In this document: positions 1 to 8,865 of the stretch, in pieces
Layout: every line of letters starts with the position of its first letter
Position numbering within the stretch: the stretch's first letter is position 1
NCBI GenBank assembly: GCA_963773845.1
Contig: CAVZCU010000009.1
Span: 62,001-126,000, forward strand
DNA length: 64,000 nt
Source: SIAJ01 sp963773845
Lineage (GTDB): Bacteria > Planctomycetota > Planctomycetia > Gemmatales > Gemmataceae
Direction of reading: 5' to 3'
The notes under the pieces: model-generated
Database searches by the model: none
Told to the model about the DNA's origin: nothing
The model's input: only the letters and a program-made list of their open reading frames with translations
Position numbers and translations under genes: made by a program

Positions 1-1
1 G

Positions 2-382
2 CCCATTGAATCTTCGGTCCGACTGACCAACAACGCCGACGACCAGATTCGCCATTTCATCAATCTCAAGGAGGCTCCACCGAGCCTGAAGGCCAAACTC
101 GTCGAAGCACTGAAGGTCAAATCCGCCTGGGATAAAGTGCGGCAGGACATCCAGACGGCCAATCAGCGCATCCAGACCATCACCGTGGATCAAAAGCGCT
201 TGCGGGAGAATCTGCGCGAGACGCCGAAGGAATCACCACTCTTCGAGCGCTATTTGAAGACGCTGGAAGAGCAGGAAAAGGAGATGGACGACCTGCAGGC
301 AAAACTCAAGAAGTTGCAGGCCGACGAAGCCAAGACCCGAGCGGCATACGACGACTACCTGGCCAACTTGAATGCGGAGTGA
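2..382 (+). CDS. C-terminal part of a coiled-coil protein, 5' end outside window
   Basis: An open frame enters from the left edge of the window and ends with TGA at 380-382. The visible 126 residues are charged and heptad-like, rich in Lys, Glu and Gln, with a long predicted coiled coil in the last 90 residues (for example LEEQEKEMDDLQAKLKKLQ). The closing DDYLANLNAE resembles the tails of large planctomycete proteins of the DUF4139 type, but that is only an impression. The next gene begins within a few bases, so the two probably share a transcript. No function can be assigned from this fragment. Confidence 0.6.
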   Translation, partial: PIESSVRLTNNADDQIRHFINLKEAPPSLKAKLVEALKVKSAWDKVRQDIQTANQRIQTITVDQKRLRENLRETPKESPLFERYLKTLEEQEKEMDDLQAKLKKLQADEAKTRAAYDDYLANLNAE

Positions 383-387
383 TCCCG

Positions 388-1058
388 ATGGGCCGCACGA
401 ACTGCGTCAATCGGTTTGGCGTCATTGGGCTTCTGTTCGCCGGCTTTCTGTTTCTCGAGCGGCCCGCCGTTGGGGCGGACAATCCGGCGCGGCTCGTGGA
501 AAAACTCGCGAGCCGTTCCTATGCGGAACGACAGTCCGCCGAATCGAAACTGCTGGCACTTGGTTTGAATGCGATTTCGTCCGTCCGGCTCGGAACCCAA
601 AGCTCCGATGCCGAGGTCGCCGGTCGGTGCGAATTGCTCGTTAAAAAGATCCGGCGCAAGCGCGACAAGCGATCGTCGGGGGTCGAATCGACTTACCGGG
701 TGCTGCCGGCAAGCGATTCCAACAAATCGCTGGTACGGCGAAGGAAGCAAGGCGCCTGTTCGCCGATATGGTGGACGACGATCGCCGGGCAATTCTGGCG
801 GAAGAGGCGGCGCTGGACCCCGCCAGGGCATCGCGCCTATACCGATCGGAATTTGCTCGCGTTCAACACAAACACCAGTCGGCGACATCCGCCGAAGTTG
901 TGCTGATCGCGTTTCTGGGCGCGTGTGGCGACGCCGGCAAGCTCGACGTCGATGAGGTCCACTCGGTCCTGAACACAGGCATCATTGATCTGGCCACGGG
1001 ACCGCAATCCGAGCCTTTCGTAAAGCTGTTCAACGCATGTTGGCGTTGGCAGAAATGA
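388..1058 (+). pseudogene. Secreted HEAT-like hypothetical protein, frameshifted
   Basis: The ATG at 388 starts a signal peptide (hydrophobic GVIGLLFAGFLFL) followed by the motif LVEKLASRSYAERQSAESKL, typical of planctomycete secreted HEAT/armadillo-like proteins. The first frame holds only to about 660. From there the protein-like sequence continues one frame over (LPG...KRFQQIAGTAKEARRLF, then DDDRRAILAEEAALDPARA) up to a stop at 1058. A second shift near 1015 is possible, because another frame reads AFRKAV at the same place. The intact gene at 59631-60806 has the same architecture and is a likely distant paralogue. The break could be a sequencing indel or real decay. Function is unknown; HEAT-like folds usually bind proteins. 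Confidence 0.55.
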
Positions 1059-1321
1059 CGCGAGTGGACTATCTCGACAAAGCCGGCGGTTGGCCAGATA
1101 GTTGCTGGCGGTAACGCCCGTCGTCTGTCTTTACCGACACGGGAGAGACTGACAATCCGTCTCATATCGATGTGATTTCGTCGCCAGGTCGATTTCGAGG
1201 GCCCGCGGTCAATGGAGAACTTGTCATCGCGGGCCTCGGTTGCGATGATGATCAAGTCTCCAGGTCGGATGTCCCATGGACTATCTGACTGATAGCAGCG
1301 GGTGGATCGTGCACATTTGAT

Positions 1322-1392
1322 TACCCGGTAGTGTAACGGTAGCACAAGAGATTTTGGCTCTCTTTGTCCAGGTTCGAATCCTGGCCGGGTAA
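1322..1392 (+). tRNA. tRNA-Gln (anticodon TTG)
   Basis: The sequence folds as a complete cloverleaf. The acceptor stem 1322-1328 pairs fully with 1385-1391, with discriminator A at 1392. U8 and A9 are in place, the D arm is 1331-1345, and the anticodon stem 1347-1351 pairs with 1359-1363. The loop TTTTGGC puts the anticodon TTG at 1354-1356, and the T arm contains GGTTCGAATCC. The 5' residue U1 and the TTG anticodon fit glutamine. The CCA end is not encoded. The gene stands alone, with no neighbouring tRNA. Confidence 0.9.
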
Positions 1393-1659
1393 TTCCTTCA
1401 GATCCTTCGGGCCGCTCCCTTTCTTACGATTCCCAATTTCTCAATCAATCAAGCGGTTCTTTCGCCGGCTGATTTAGCGAGCTGCTTGCCCGGAACTTCG
1501 GTTCGCAGTCACCCTCGGGGTGGCTTGTTGGTGGACGGAGCGTATAGAATTAAGAAGATTGTTTGACCGGCCCGATCATTACGGGATAGCGTCCGCTTTC
1601 GGCGAAGCGGGCGCCAGGCGTTCTGCCGCCGGAATCGCCCCGAATGCGAGACGACCAGC

Positions 1660-3654
1660 ATGCCTTCCCAGAAACTGCAGTGCCTTTGCGGGCACCGCTG
1701 GGAACGCCCTATTTCCAGTCCGGTTCCGACGGATATCCGCGCGTATCTGTCCGGTTTGCACTCCCGGCATCCAGGCGGCCAATGCGCCAACCGCGACGGG
1801 TGGGGAGCAAGCAGGCAACGAGCTTAAGCCGGGCGACGAACTGGCGGGATTTGAGATTCTGCGCGCACTGAACCGCGGCGGCATGGGGGTCGTCTACAAG
1901 GCTCGTCAAACTGGTTTGAATCGCTTGGCCGCGCTCAAGGTCATTGCGCCGGAGCGGCTCGGCGGCGCCGATTATGCCGAATACTTGGAGCGATTCCGCC
2001 GCGAAGTGCGCCAGTCGCGCTGTTGAATCATCCGAACATCGTCACCGTCTATGCGACCGACCTGTCGGGTCCACGGCCGTACCTCGCCATGGAGTTCGTC
2101 GAAGGCATCGACCTGTACCGGTTGGTGGAACGCGGCGGCCCTTTGGATTTCGTGGACAGCGCCGAATACATGCGCCAGGCATCGCTCGGATTACAACACG
2201 CCTTCGAGCGCGGCCTGGTCCATCGCGATATCAAGCCACACAACTTGATGGTCACTCCGTCGCCGCTCGATGCAGGCAGTTCGAGCGGCACACGCCGCGC
2301 TCCTTTGATCAAGATCCTGGACATGGGACTGGCGCGATTGGCGGAGGCGGATCCGGGACTGGAAGAGGGCTTGACTCGGGCGGAAGCCTTTCTGGGCACG
2401 CCGGACTATGCCGCGCCGGAACAGGCGGAGGACTCGCGGCTCGCGGACATTCGTGCCGATCTTTACAGCCTCGGCGCGACGTGGTTCTACCTCATGACCG
2501 GCGAAGTGCCATTCCCGGGCGTGTCGCTCATGCAGAAGCTGCGGCGCCAGCTTACGCAACCGACACCGTTGGTAACGGACCATCGCCCGGATGTGCCGCC
2601 CGTCATTGCTGCGTTCATTCGCAAGTTGATGGACCGGGATCCGGCCGAGCGATTTCAATCACCGGCCGAGCTTGCCGATGCCATCGCCGATTACATTCGC
2701 GATCCTTCACGGACTCCAGACTGGCTGGCCGCGTCGACGGAGCCCCAGGTCGTCCAGGCTCATTCGGGAAGCATCGCGGCCATTAGTTTGAATTTCGACG
2801 GCCGACTCTTGTTGACCGGTGGCGATGACGAGACGATCCGCCTTTGGAATACTCCGGAACTCAGCGCAGTCCGCAGCGTGTTGGGCAACGCGGGGCTGGT
2901 GAGCGGGCTCGCGATCACCGGGAAAGGCAGTTGGGGGGCGTCCTGCGCTCTTCGGTTACTTCCGCAGGACATGGCGGTGCAGCTTTGGGACTTGCGTACC
3001 GGGCTGGAAGTTAGGCGGCTGACCGGCGCCCAGGAGAACCTGGTTTGCGTCGCCTTGACTCTCGATGGCCGAAAGGTTGCCGCCGGCAGCAGAGACGGCA
3101 CGATTTACCTGTGGACACTCGACCCGCCGAACGCCGTGCCCCTGATCTCCAGGGGGCATAATGGCACGGTCACGGGACTGGTCTTTGAGCCCGATGGCGG
3201 ATCCCTTCTTTCCGTCGGGCTCGATGGCGCGCTCTGCCGCTGGGACACCGAGAAAGCGAAGGGACGAAAGTTGATGCGTGGCGAGGCCGGCGCATGGCGA
3301 GCGGTTGCATTCGCCAAAGCCAACGAATGCATCGCGCTTGCTGGGGACCGTTTGCTCATCCGACGTCCCGATGGGACCGATTTGACTCTCGATGGTCATA
3401 GTGCCGGCGCCTGGAGCGTCGCCTTCTCCGCCGATGGAACGCTGCTCGCTTCGGGTGGATCGGACCGCGCCGTGCGCCTATGGCGAACATCGGATGGCGT
3501 GGAACTGGCCAGCTTTGAAGGTCATGACGGCCCAGTGCGGTCGGTGGCCATCAGCCGGGACGGTCGGTTCATCTATTCGGGCGGCGCCGACGGAACGTTG
3601 CGCCGGTGGTCCTCTGGACCGGCCGCACTTCTCAGTCGCCGTGCCTCAAAATGA
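1660..3654 (+). CDS. Serine/threonine protein kinase with C-terminal WD40 repeats, frameshifted
   Basis: This is a Hanks-type kinase of the planctomycete kind. The ATG at 1660 starts a short zinc-ribbon-like head (CLCGHRWE, then ICPVC one frame over near 1740). The kinase domain shows the glycine loop RGGMGVVYKA, the lysine ALKV, the catalytic HRDIKPHN (about 2221), DMG in place of DFG, and GTPDYAAPEQ. A second frame change is near 2016, where one G appears to be missing before LLNHPNIV; the rest runs in one frame from 2023. After about residue 340 come WD40 blades ending in RLW/RRW. No transmembrane segment separates kinase and propeller, so the protein is probably cytosolic. Catalytic residues are present, so an active enzyme is likely if the shifts are sequence errors. 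Substrates are unknown. Confidence 0.85.
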
Positions 3655-3671
3655 TGGTGCCCGAGCCTATT

Positions 3672-3740
3672 CCGTAGCTGGATTCGCCAGAATTCAGAGT
3701 CGTCCGCGGCATCGCTGAATTCTGGCGAATCCAGCTACGG
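3672..3740. repeat. Large intergenic hairpin, 26-bp arms
   Basis: The arms 3672-3697 and 3715-3740 are perfect reverse complements (core GTAGCTGGATTCGCCAGAAT), with a 17-nt loop. The hairpin lies exactly between the convergent kinase and CBM9-like genes, so it could act as a bidirectional terminator. It lacks a T tract and resembles the other long palindromes of this window, which points to a dispersed repeat. Confidence 0.8.
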
Positions 3741-3742
3741 GA

Positions 3743-4810
3743 TTACCTCTTTCTGGCGGCCAGCTCACCGTGCAGCACCTTTTCCGTGCGCGAGGTAATC
3801 ACCATACCCGCCTTGTCGGTGGCGACGAGTTCCAACGTGTAAACTCCGGATGGCAAATCGAAAAGTTCCCAACTCCCAGTCCAGAGCGTGAATCCGCCGG
3901 GCATGGTCTTCTTGCTGCCAGTCGAGGTATTGCGCACTTTGCCGGCGGCATCCAGGATTTTCCCCTCCAACTTGGCAACCGATCCTTCAATCGTTGGCGA
4001 TATGCAGACCGTGCCATAGAGCCATGCGTAGTTTGTGGAACGCGTCAGGCTCAAGGGGAGCAGAGCACGGCCGAGCGGCTTCAACATGCCGGCGCCGATC
4101 TTGTCCACGAGTTGCACGCGTCCAAACGCCGACGGCGAGCCGACCGAGGCCGGCCCGGAATAGACGAACGTGCGATCGACGCGCAATCCGCCATCGCTGC
4201 TGCAAAGCTCGCAATCGATGCCAATGACCTCACCGGCCTTCGGAGCGAAGTTCGGGAAGTTTGCCCACGGGAGCTTGAACTCGGCAGTATACCCCCAGCG
4301 GGTCTTGGCGCCAGTGACCTCGGCTCCCTGCAGTTTGAATTTCTTGAACTCTGGCAGATCGCGAACCGCGAACCGTGGCTTCACCTCGGTCTTCGTGAAG
4401 GGTGTGTAAAACATATGCAGCGTGCCCGGGCCGAATGCGACTGCGCCCAGTTTGTCGCCACGGCGAGTATCGAGATAGAACTCGACCGCATCGCCGTTCC
4501 AGATCTGGCTATCCGGTCCGATGTGTGCCGGCTTACGGTCGATGCAGCGCATTCCGACATACAGGTTCTGGTCATCCCAAAGATAAAGAAACTGTCCGCC
4601 CCGATTTGCGAAATCCGGATGGCCGACGTGAACCGGCGTGACGAAGGCCCCGTCCCAACCGGTCAGCTTGCCATCCATCGGAATCGGCTTTTGTGCCTTC
4701 GGGATCAGGCCAAGGATTGGCTTCTCCGCGGCCGAAGCAAGCGTACTTGAAAGAACACCGACGAGGAGAATCGGAAAGCGCAGCTTGGACAATGGAATGT
4801 TGGCGTGCAT
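3743..4810 (-). CDS. Secreted CBM9/DOMON-like carbohydrate-binding protein
   Basis: The 355-residue protein starts with a signal peptide (RFPILLVGVLSSTLASAA). A CBM9-like sandwich follows: DGKLTGWDGAF, a strand reading QFLYLWDDQNLYVGMRCID, then GDAVEFYLDTRRGD and an aromatic-rich WGYTAEFKLPW. These strands are the usual signature of CBM9 domains that many Planctomycetes use in exported proteins. The C-terminal 100 residues form a second beta domain (GGFTLWTGSWELFDLPSGVYTLEL). No catalytic motif is seen. It probably binds glycans in the periplasm or at the cell surface. It is convergent with the kinase and divergent from the esterase gene, with which it may share a promoter region. Confidence 0.75.
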   Translation of the reverse strand: MHANIPLSKLRFPILLVGVLSSTLASAAEKPILGLIPKAQKPIPMDGKLTGWDGAFVTPVHVGHPDFANRGGQFLYLWDDQNLYVGMRCIDRKPAHIGPDSQIWNGDAVEFYLDTRRGDKLGAVAFGPGTLHMFYTPFTKTEVKPRFAVRDLPEFKKFKLQGAEVTGAKTRWGYTAEFKLPWANFPNFAPKAGEVIGIDCELCSSDGGLRVDRTFVYSGPASVGSPSAFGRVQLVDKIGAGMLKPLGRALLPLSLTRSTNYAWLYGTVCISPTIEGSVAKLEGKILDAAGKVRNTSTGSKKTMPGGFTLWTGSWELFDLPSGVYTLELVATDKAGMVITSRTEKVLHGELAARKR

Positions 4811-4940
4811 GATCGCTCGGCGAAAAGGAGTCGGGTGTAATCAAGGTCATAGTTCGGGATCGGCGACCCGACCATATCAATTCGCCTGCTGAGCGTCGAT
4901 TCGCTAGGCTCTGCATCAGACATCGAAAGGAACTGACGCC

Positions 4941-5861
4941 ATGCGATTCCGGTTCACTTCCGCATTTCTTGCATGCCTGGTTTTCGTCGCCTCGCTGCCC
5001 GCCGCCGACAAGCCACTCGTCATCGAATTGTGGCCGGGGAAGGCGCCCGATGAGCCCGGCGGCATCGGACCGGAGAAGGTCATCATGTCGCCGAAACTCG
5101 ATCGCAAACAGGTCGAGGTGACGGAATCGACCCGACTGATCAGCAACGTCACGCGGCCAAGCATTACCGTCTATCGGCCCGCGAAGGACAAGGATACCGG
5201 AACCGCCATGATCATTTGCCCTGGCGGCGGCTACTGGAATTTGTTCTGGCAACTCGAAGGCGAAGAGGTGGCGGACTGGCTGAATTCGCTGGGCATCACC
5301 GGCATCATCCTCAAGTATCGGGTGCCGCGCCGGCCGGATGAAGTCAAGGGCGAGCCGGCCCGGCGGCCGCTTCAGGATGCGCAACGGGCGATGAGTCTCG
5401 TCCGCGGCAAGGCCAAGGAGTGGGGCATCGCGGAGAATCGCATCGGCATTGTCGGCTTCTCGGCGGGCGGGCATCTCGCCATCGCCACGGCGATCAACTT
5501 CGAAAAGCGAACATACAAGCCAATCGACGACATCGACAAGATCAGTTGCCGGCCCGATTTCGCCATCCCCGTTTACTCGGGTTATCTCAAGGCCAAAGAC
5601 AAGGATGAACTCGCGCCGGGCCTGCATGTCCCCAAGGGCACGCCGCCGGTGCTCTTGGTCCATGGCGATGAAGATATCATCAGCGATCCCATGAATAGTG
5701 TGGTGATGTATCAAGCCTTGAGAAAAGCCGGCGTGTCGGCGGAGTTGCACATTTACGCGAAATCCGCCCACGATTTCGCGGTCCGCAAGGTTGATCATCC
5801 ATGTGCAACTTGGACGGATGCCTGCGTCGTGTGGCTTCGGCATCAGGGATTTGTGAAGTAG
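4941..5861 (+). CDS. Secreted alpha/beta hydrolase (acetyl-xylan esterase-like)
   Basis: The 306-residue protein has a signal peptide ending in LPAADK. The alpha/beta hydrolase fold is clear: oxyanion region ICPGGGYW, nucleophile elbow GFSAGGH with Ser174, HGDEDII with the likely acid at Asp245 or Asp243, and the catalytic His in SAHDF at about residue 277. Length and motifs match BD-FAE/AXE-like esterases that remove acyl groups from polysaccharides. The neighbouring CBM9-like gene is divergent, which supports a shared role in carbohydrate breakdown. The ATG at 4941 gives the complete signal peptide. The exact substrate is not visible. Confidence 0.85.
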   Translation: MRFRFTSAFLACLVFVASLPAADKPLVIELWPGKAPDEPGGIGPEKVIMSPKLDRKQVEVTESTRLISNVTRPSITVYRPAKDKDTGTAMIICPGGGYWNLFWQLEGEEVADWLNSLGITGIILKYRVPRRPDEVKGEPARRPLQDAQRAMSLVRGKAKEWGIAENRIGIVGFSAGGHLAIATAINFEKRTYKPIDDIDKISCRPDFAIPVYSGYLKAKDKDELAPGLHVPKGTPPVLLVHGDEDIISDPMNSVVMYQALRKAGVSAELHIYAKSAHDFAVRKVDHPCATWTDACVVWLRHQGFVK

Positions 5862-5948
5862 GGAAATGCAAACGTGGGACGGATTGGAAAGCCGTCCCGA
5901 TTCCGAAACGAGTCCGGCGGCGGTCGACTCGGGCAACTTGCTCACGCG

Positions 5949-6380
5949 TTATTGAACCCAATGCCGCGTCTCCGTCTGGGGTTGCTGTTCGAGGTCTTGA
6001 GCGAATCGCAACAACACTTCGGCGAGCGCGTCCCGAACGAACGGAAGCTCATAATGCCGGTGGAGGCGGACCAGCGGGCGAAATATGCTTAGGCCGACAG
6101 TGACTTGACAGGCAAGTTCAAGCCATATGCGGCCAAGCGGCCCCAGACCTAAGTTTGCGGCGATCGCCCAGACCACGACTAAACCCAATCCCAAGAGGCC
6201 CATGGACAGCGCAAAGAGCGCCCAGTACCATCGCTTCTTGGACATTGTCAAAGAGGCGCGGCGCCAAGCCCGCCTGAATAACTCCCTTGCCGTTTCGGGC
6301 GGCAAAGTACGGAGCAGATCGAACTCCAACCCGGGCATCACCCGCCATGGTTCGAGCACATTTCGCCATGACTTCCACAT
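5949..6380 (-). CDS. Small membrane protein, function unknown
   Basis: This protein of about 143 residues has two hydrophobic segments in its middle (WALFALSMGLLGLGLVVVWAI and a second around WLELACQVTVGLSIF), flanked by basic residues. The N-terminal part ELFRRAWRRASLTMSKKRWYW looks cytoplasmic. The start is ATG 6380; a GTG nine bases upstream is the alternative. I recognise no family. It lies tail to tail with the esterase gene. Confidence 0.5.
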   Translation of the reverse strand: MWKSWRNVLEPWRVMPGLEFDLLRTLPPETARELFRRAWRRASLTMSKKRWYWALFALSMGLLGLGLVVVWAIAANLGLGPLGRIWLELACQVTVGLSIFRPLVRLHRHYELPFVRDALAEVLLRFAQDLEQQPQTETRHWVQ

Positions 6381-6389
6381 GCTCTGCAC

Positions 6390-6737
6390 CGCCGTGAGAA
6401 TTCAGAAAGTTTCAATCCGCCGCATGGACTCAGCTCATATGGCACTAACGCCGATTTTACCGCAGTCTCGTCCGGGACGCTAGAAGCGAGTTTAGCCTGC
6501 CGGACCCACCATGACAGTGTATTCTGGGCAGGCGGGAGCGCGGCCATTCGCTCGCTGCGTGTGTCGCCGTCTAGCGGCGGTGCTCGCGATCCTCTGACAT
6601 GTCCTTGCGGGCTCGTGCGGGTGGTTCTTGCAAGACGGAAAATGGTTCTTCGTCGGAGGCTCCCGGTTCGTCGCGTTAGTAACGACGACAATTTCGGCGG
6701 CCGGCATCTGGCTCCCGAAGCGTCGATCAACAGTGAA
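6390..6737. other. Gap without a supported gene
   Basis: Short frames exist on both strands but none has a recognisable domain, signal peptide or ribosome-binding site. The right end is AT-richer (repeated TCTCGACA/TTGACAG) and runs into the transposase relic. Confidence 0.5.
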
Positions 6738-7590
6738 TCAAGCGCTACTCAATTTCTCGACAATTTCTTGACAGTTTCTCGACATCGCATTGGCCTTCCA
6801 CCCCGAGAGGAAGGTCTGCATGTTCGAGCCCCTCTTTCGCATTTCCGGCCTGGTTCCGCGGATAGCATCGCCTTTTATGCGCGAGATGGTTGAAGGACGG
6901 CTTCCTGGCGATCGAGAATTCCTCGACCAAGGGCCGCAGCTACCGGCTGGCAGACGGGTATGATCGCCCCTGCGAGGCGACGCCGCCTTGGAATAGAACC
7001 GGGCAGTCGCCGAAAGGTCGAATGGAATGGTTCTGTAAAATGCGGTCGGGCCTTCGATTTCGACGGCAGCAATCGTATGGGTCTTGGTGCCGACGATGAA
7101 GTGAGCCTTCACCGATGTCGCCTTCTTTCGCACGATCCCGCCGTGCTTGTGGTCGCACCATGACGTGTACCTAGTCGATGCGAAGCCAGTCGAGTCGATA
7201 GCGAATTGGCTTTCGACTGACCGGAGCGGTAAGGCGCTCGTCTCAATCATCTTCCGGAGAATCGGCGTCGTCTCTTCCTTGTCGAATACGTTCAGGACGG
7301 AATTAAAGTGCGGGCACTGGCAGATGTAACCGGCTTCGTGCGCTTCCGCTAGTTCGCCGGAGAACCGCCGGGCCGAAGTGAGGCTGTAGACCTTCATCAC
7401 GGTGCTGTAGATGGCATCGCGGAGCGGGATCGACGGACGGCCGCCTTTGCTTCGATCCTTCTCTTCGGGCATCGGGATGTTGTCGCAGAGGTCGCCCAGC
7501 AAGTCGAGGAAGTGCCGACGCTCGTTGACTTGATGAGCGTGATACAGCTGACGAGCCGGAAGGGAAAGCCGCGTGGGCGCGGGGGTTCTG
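6738..7590 (-). pseudogene. Decayed DDE transposase (IS4-superfamily-like)
   Basis: The N-terminal half is well kept: NERRHFLDLLGDLCDNIP, GRPSIPLRDAIYS, SARRFSGELAEAHEAGY and FAIDSTGFA, which carries the first catalytic Asp, then a WCDHK segment. This matches a transposase family common in Planctomycetes. After about 7040 the frame is lost: the expected ADK and catalytic Glu regions survive only as scattered pieces in other frames (6745-7072). No clear start codon precedes the conserved sequence, and no terminal inverted repeats were seen. A second fragment similar to 6986-7040 lies at 48869-48921. The element is dead and marks an accessory region. Confidence 0.75.
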
Positions 7591-7835
7591 CTTGCCGCAG
7601 CGCAGCGGAAAATGCGGGGAAATGACGTGTCGGAACGAAGCCAGAAAGGAAAGGCGCGAACATAACGTGGCGTGCAAGCATCATCGGGGAGATCAGATTT
7701 GTACGATCACACATCATGACTTGATGGAGGCATCGCTGGTCAATGGGGTTCATGTCGAGAGTGTTGTTCACTTCGGCGATGTGCACTCGAAGCGTCGCTA
7801 AGGCGGATGCTGCGACTGCCCATACAATCCCAGAA

Positions 7836-8084
7836 ATGACCATCACCGATTCGATGATCCGTGAGAGGTACTTGTATTGGGTTGAGTTTCGCGAGCAAGC
7901 TCCAGACGAGGCAGAGTCCCTAATTATGGTGTCATTTTGGCTTCTGGGACACTATCTCGGCGACGAATGGATTCAGACTCATGTATTCGGGACCGCCTGC
8001 CGTCCTTCAGCGTATATGCGTCCGCACACGGACGGTGTGCCCAGGATAAACGCGGACGAGTTCAATGAACTTCGCGCCCAATAA
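7836..8084 (+). CDS. Hypothetical protein, probably the N-terminal part of the next gene
   Basis: The ATG at 7836 opens an 82-residue frame (ITDSMIRERYLYWVEFREQ) that is protein-like in composition and ends at 8084, inside the start of the next gene. The last residues FNELRAQ join smoothly with NRLVQLAESLLNLS in the following frame, so one base lost near 8080 would explain the split. No family is recognised. The sequence is visibly less GC-rich than most neighbours, consistent with horizontal acquisition. Confidence 0.5.
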   Translation: MTITDSMIRERYLYWVEFREQAPDEAESLIMVSFWLLGHYLGDEWIQTHVFGTACRPSAYMRPHTDGVPRINADEFNELRAQ

Positions 8085-8865
8085 TCGTCTGGTTCAGCTT
8101 GCCGAAAGCCTGCTGAACCTGAGTTATGTCGAGGGGTTCATCGACCGAATGAGGGCCATTCTGTCAGGAGATGTTGAGGCGGGAATTGCTGACCTAGAAG
8201 CCGCCGGATTGATCGACGCAAGCGGTATTCTCTTTAGATTTGTGAAAGAAACTGGAACGGTTGGTAACGACTATGACATCGAAATGGAATTGGGAGGTAT
8301 TCTGATCCCGTGTGAGACAAAGTGCAAATTGGAGAGTACGGAATTAACGGAAAACTCGGTTCTCAACACGCTCGACAAAGCGCGTAAGCAACTCCCCACA
8401 GACAAACCGTGTGTAATCTTCCTCAAGATTCCGGAGATGTGGACGACGGACAAGGTCTGTGCCGGTCTAATGGCGAAGGTGCTAAACGATTTCTTCCGGA
8501 ACTCACGGAGGGTTGCTGCAGTCGTAATCCACTGGGAGATTTACGCCGACGCCGGTGACGATGGCAAAATGTCTGGGCGGATGTACCGCATCGAACACAA
8601 TCCGAATGCCCGGCACTCTCTGGTCGAGTTTGGCCAGTTCATCGAAACGAACCGTCAAGCATTTTGGCGGAGCATTCGCCAAATCGTCTGTGGCGATAAG
8701 CCGAAAGTGACTCGGTCAGTTGCCATTTATGACCTTACCAGCGATTCTGTTGAGGTTGACGACTACGTCTTGATTCCAATGATTCCTGGCGATTGGCAGG
8801 CTCTTCAAGAAGAGTCCATCCCTTTCAACCAGACATCGTATCCGGAAACAATGGAGGTCCATTAG
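8065..8865 (+). CDS. Candidate PD-(D/E)XK nuclease-fold protein
   Basis: The 266-residue protein carries DYDIEMELGGILIPCETKCK-type spacing: Asp71 in GNDYDIE and, twelve residues on, Glu84-Thr-Lys86. An acidic residue at the start of a strand followed by E-x-K on the next strand is the hallmark of the PD-(D/E)XK fold found in restriction endonucleases, Holliday junction resolvases and many transposon proteins. The following LDKARKQLPTDKPCVIFLKIP fits the alpha-beta continuation of that fold. No DNA-recognition domain or methylase is nearby. It sits in an AT-richer pocket beside a dead transposase, which suggests transfer. The fold is inferred from motif spacing only. Confidence 0.5.
   Translation: MNFAPNNRLVQLAESLLNLSYVEGFIDRMRAILSGDVEAGIADLEAAGLIDASGILFRFVKETGTVGNDYDIEMELGGILIPCETKCKLESTELTENSVLNTLDKARKQLPTDKPCVIFLKIPEMWTTDKVCAGLMAKVLNDFFRNSRRVAAVVIHWEIYADAGDDGKMSGRMYRIEHNPNARHSLVEFGQFIETNRQAFWRSIRQIVCGDKPKVTRSVAIYDLTSDSVEVDDYVLIPMIPGDWQALQEESIPFNQTSYPETMEVH

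Noticed and set aside
863..1345. Minus-strand frame with the protein-like stretch PWDIRPGDLIIIATEARDD
   Set aside because: It overlaps both the HEAT-like relic and the tRNA, has no start signal and no recognisable family.
6338..6730. Minus-strand frame of 130 codons between the membrane protein and the transposase
   Set aside because: Arg- and Ser-rich shadow composition; it overlaps the start of the 5949-6380 gene.
7397..7846. Minus-strand frame upstream of the transposase relic
   Set aside because: It is out of frame with the transposase motifs and overlaps the 7836 gene on the other strand; no domain seen.
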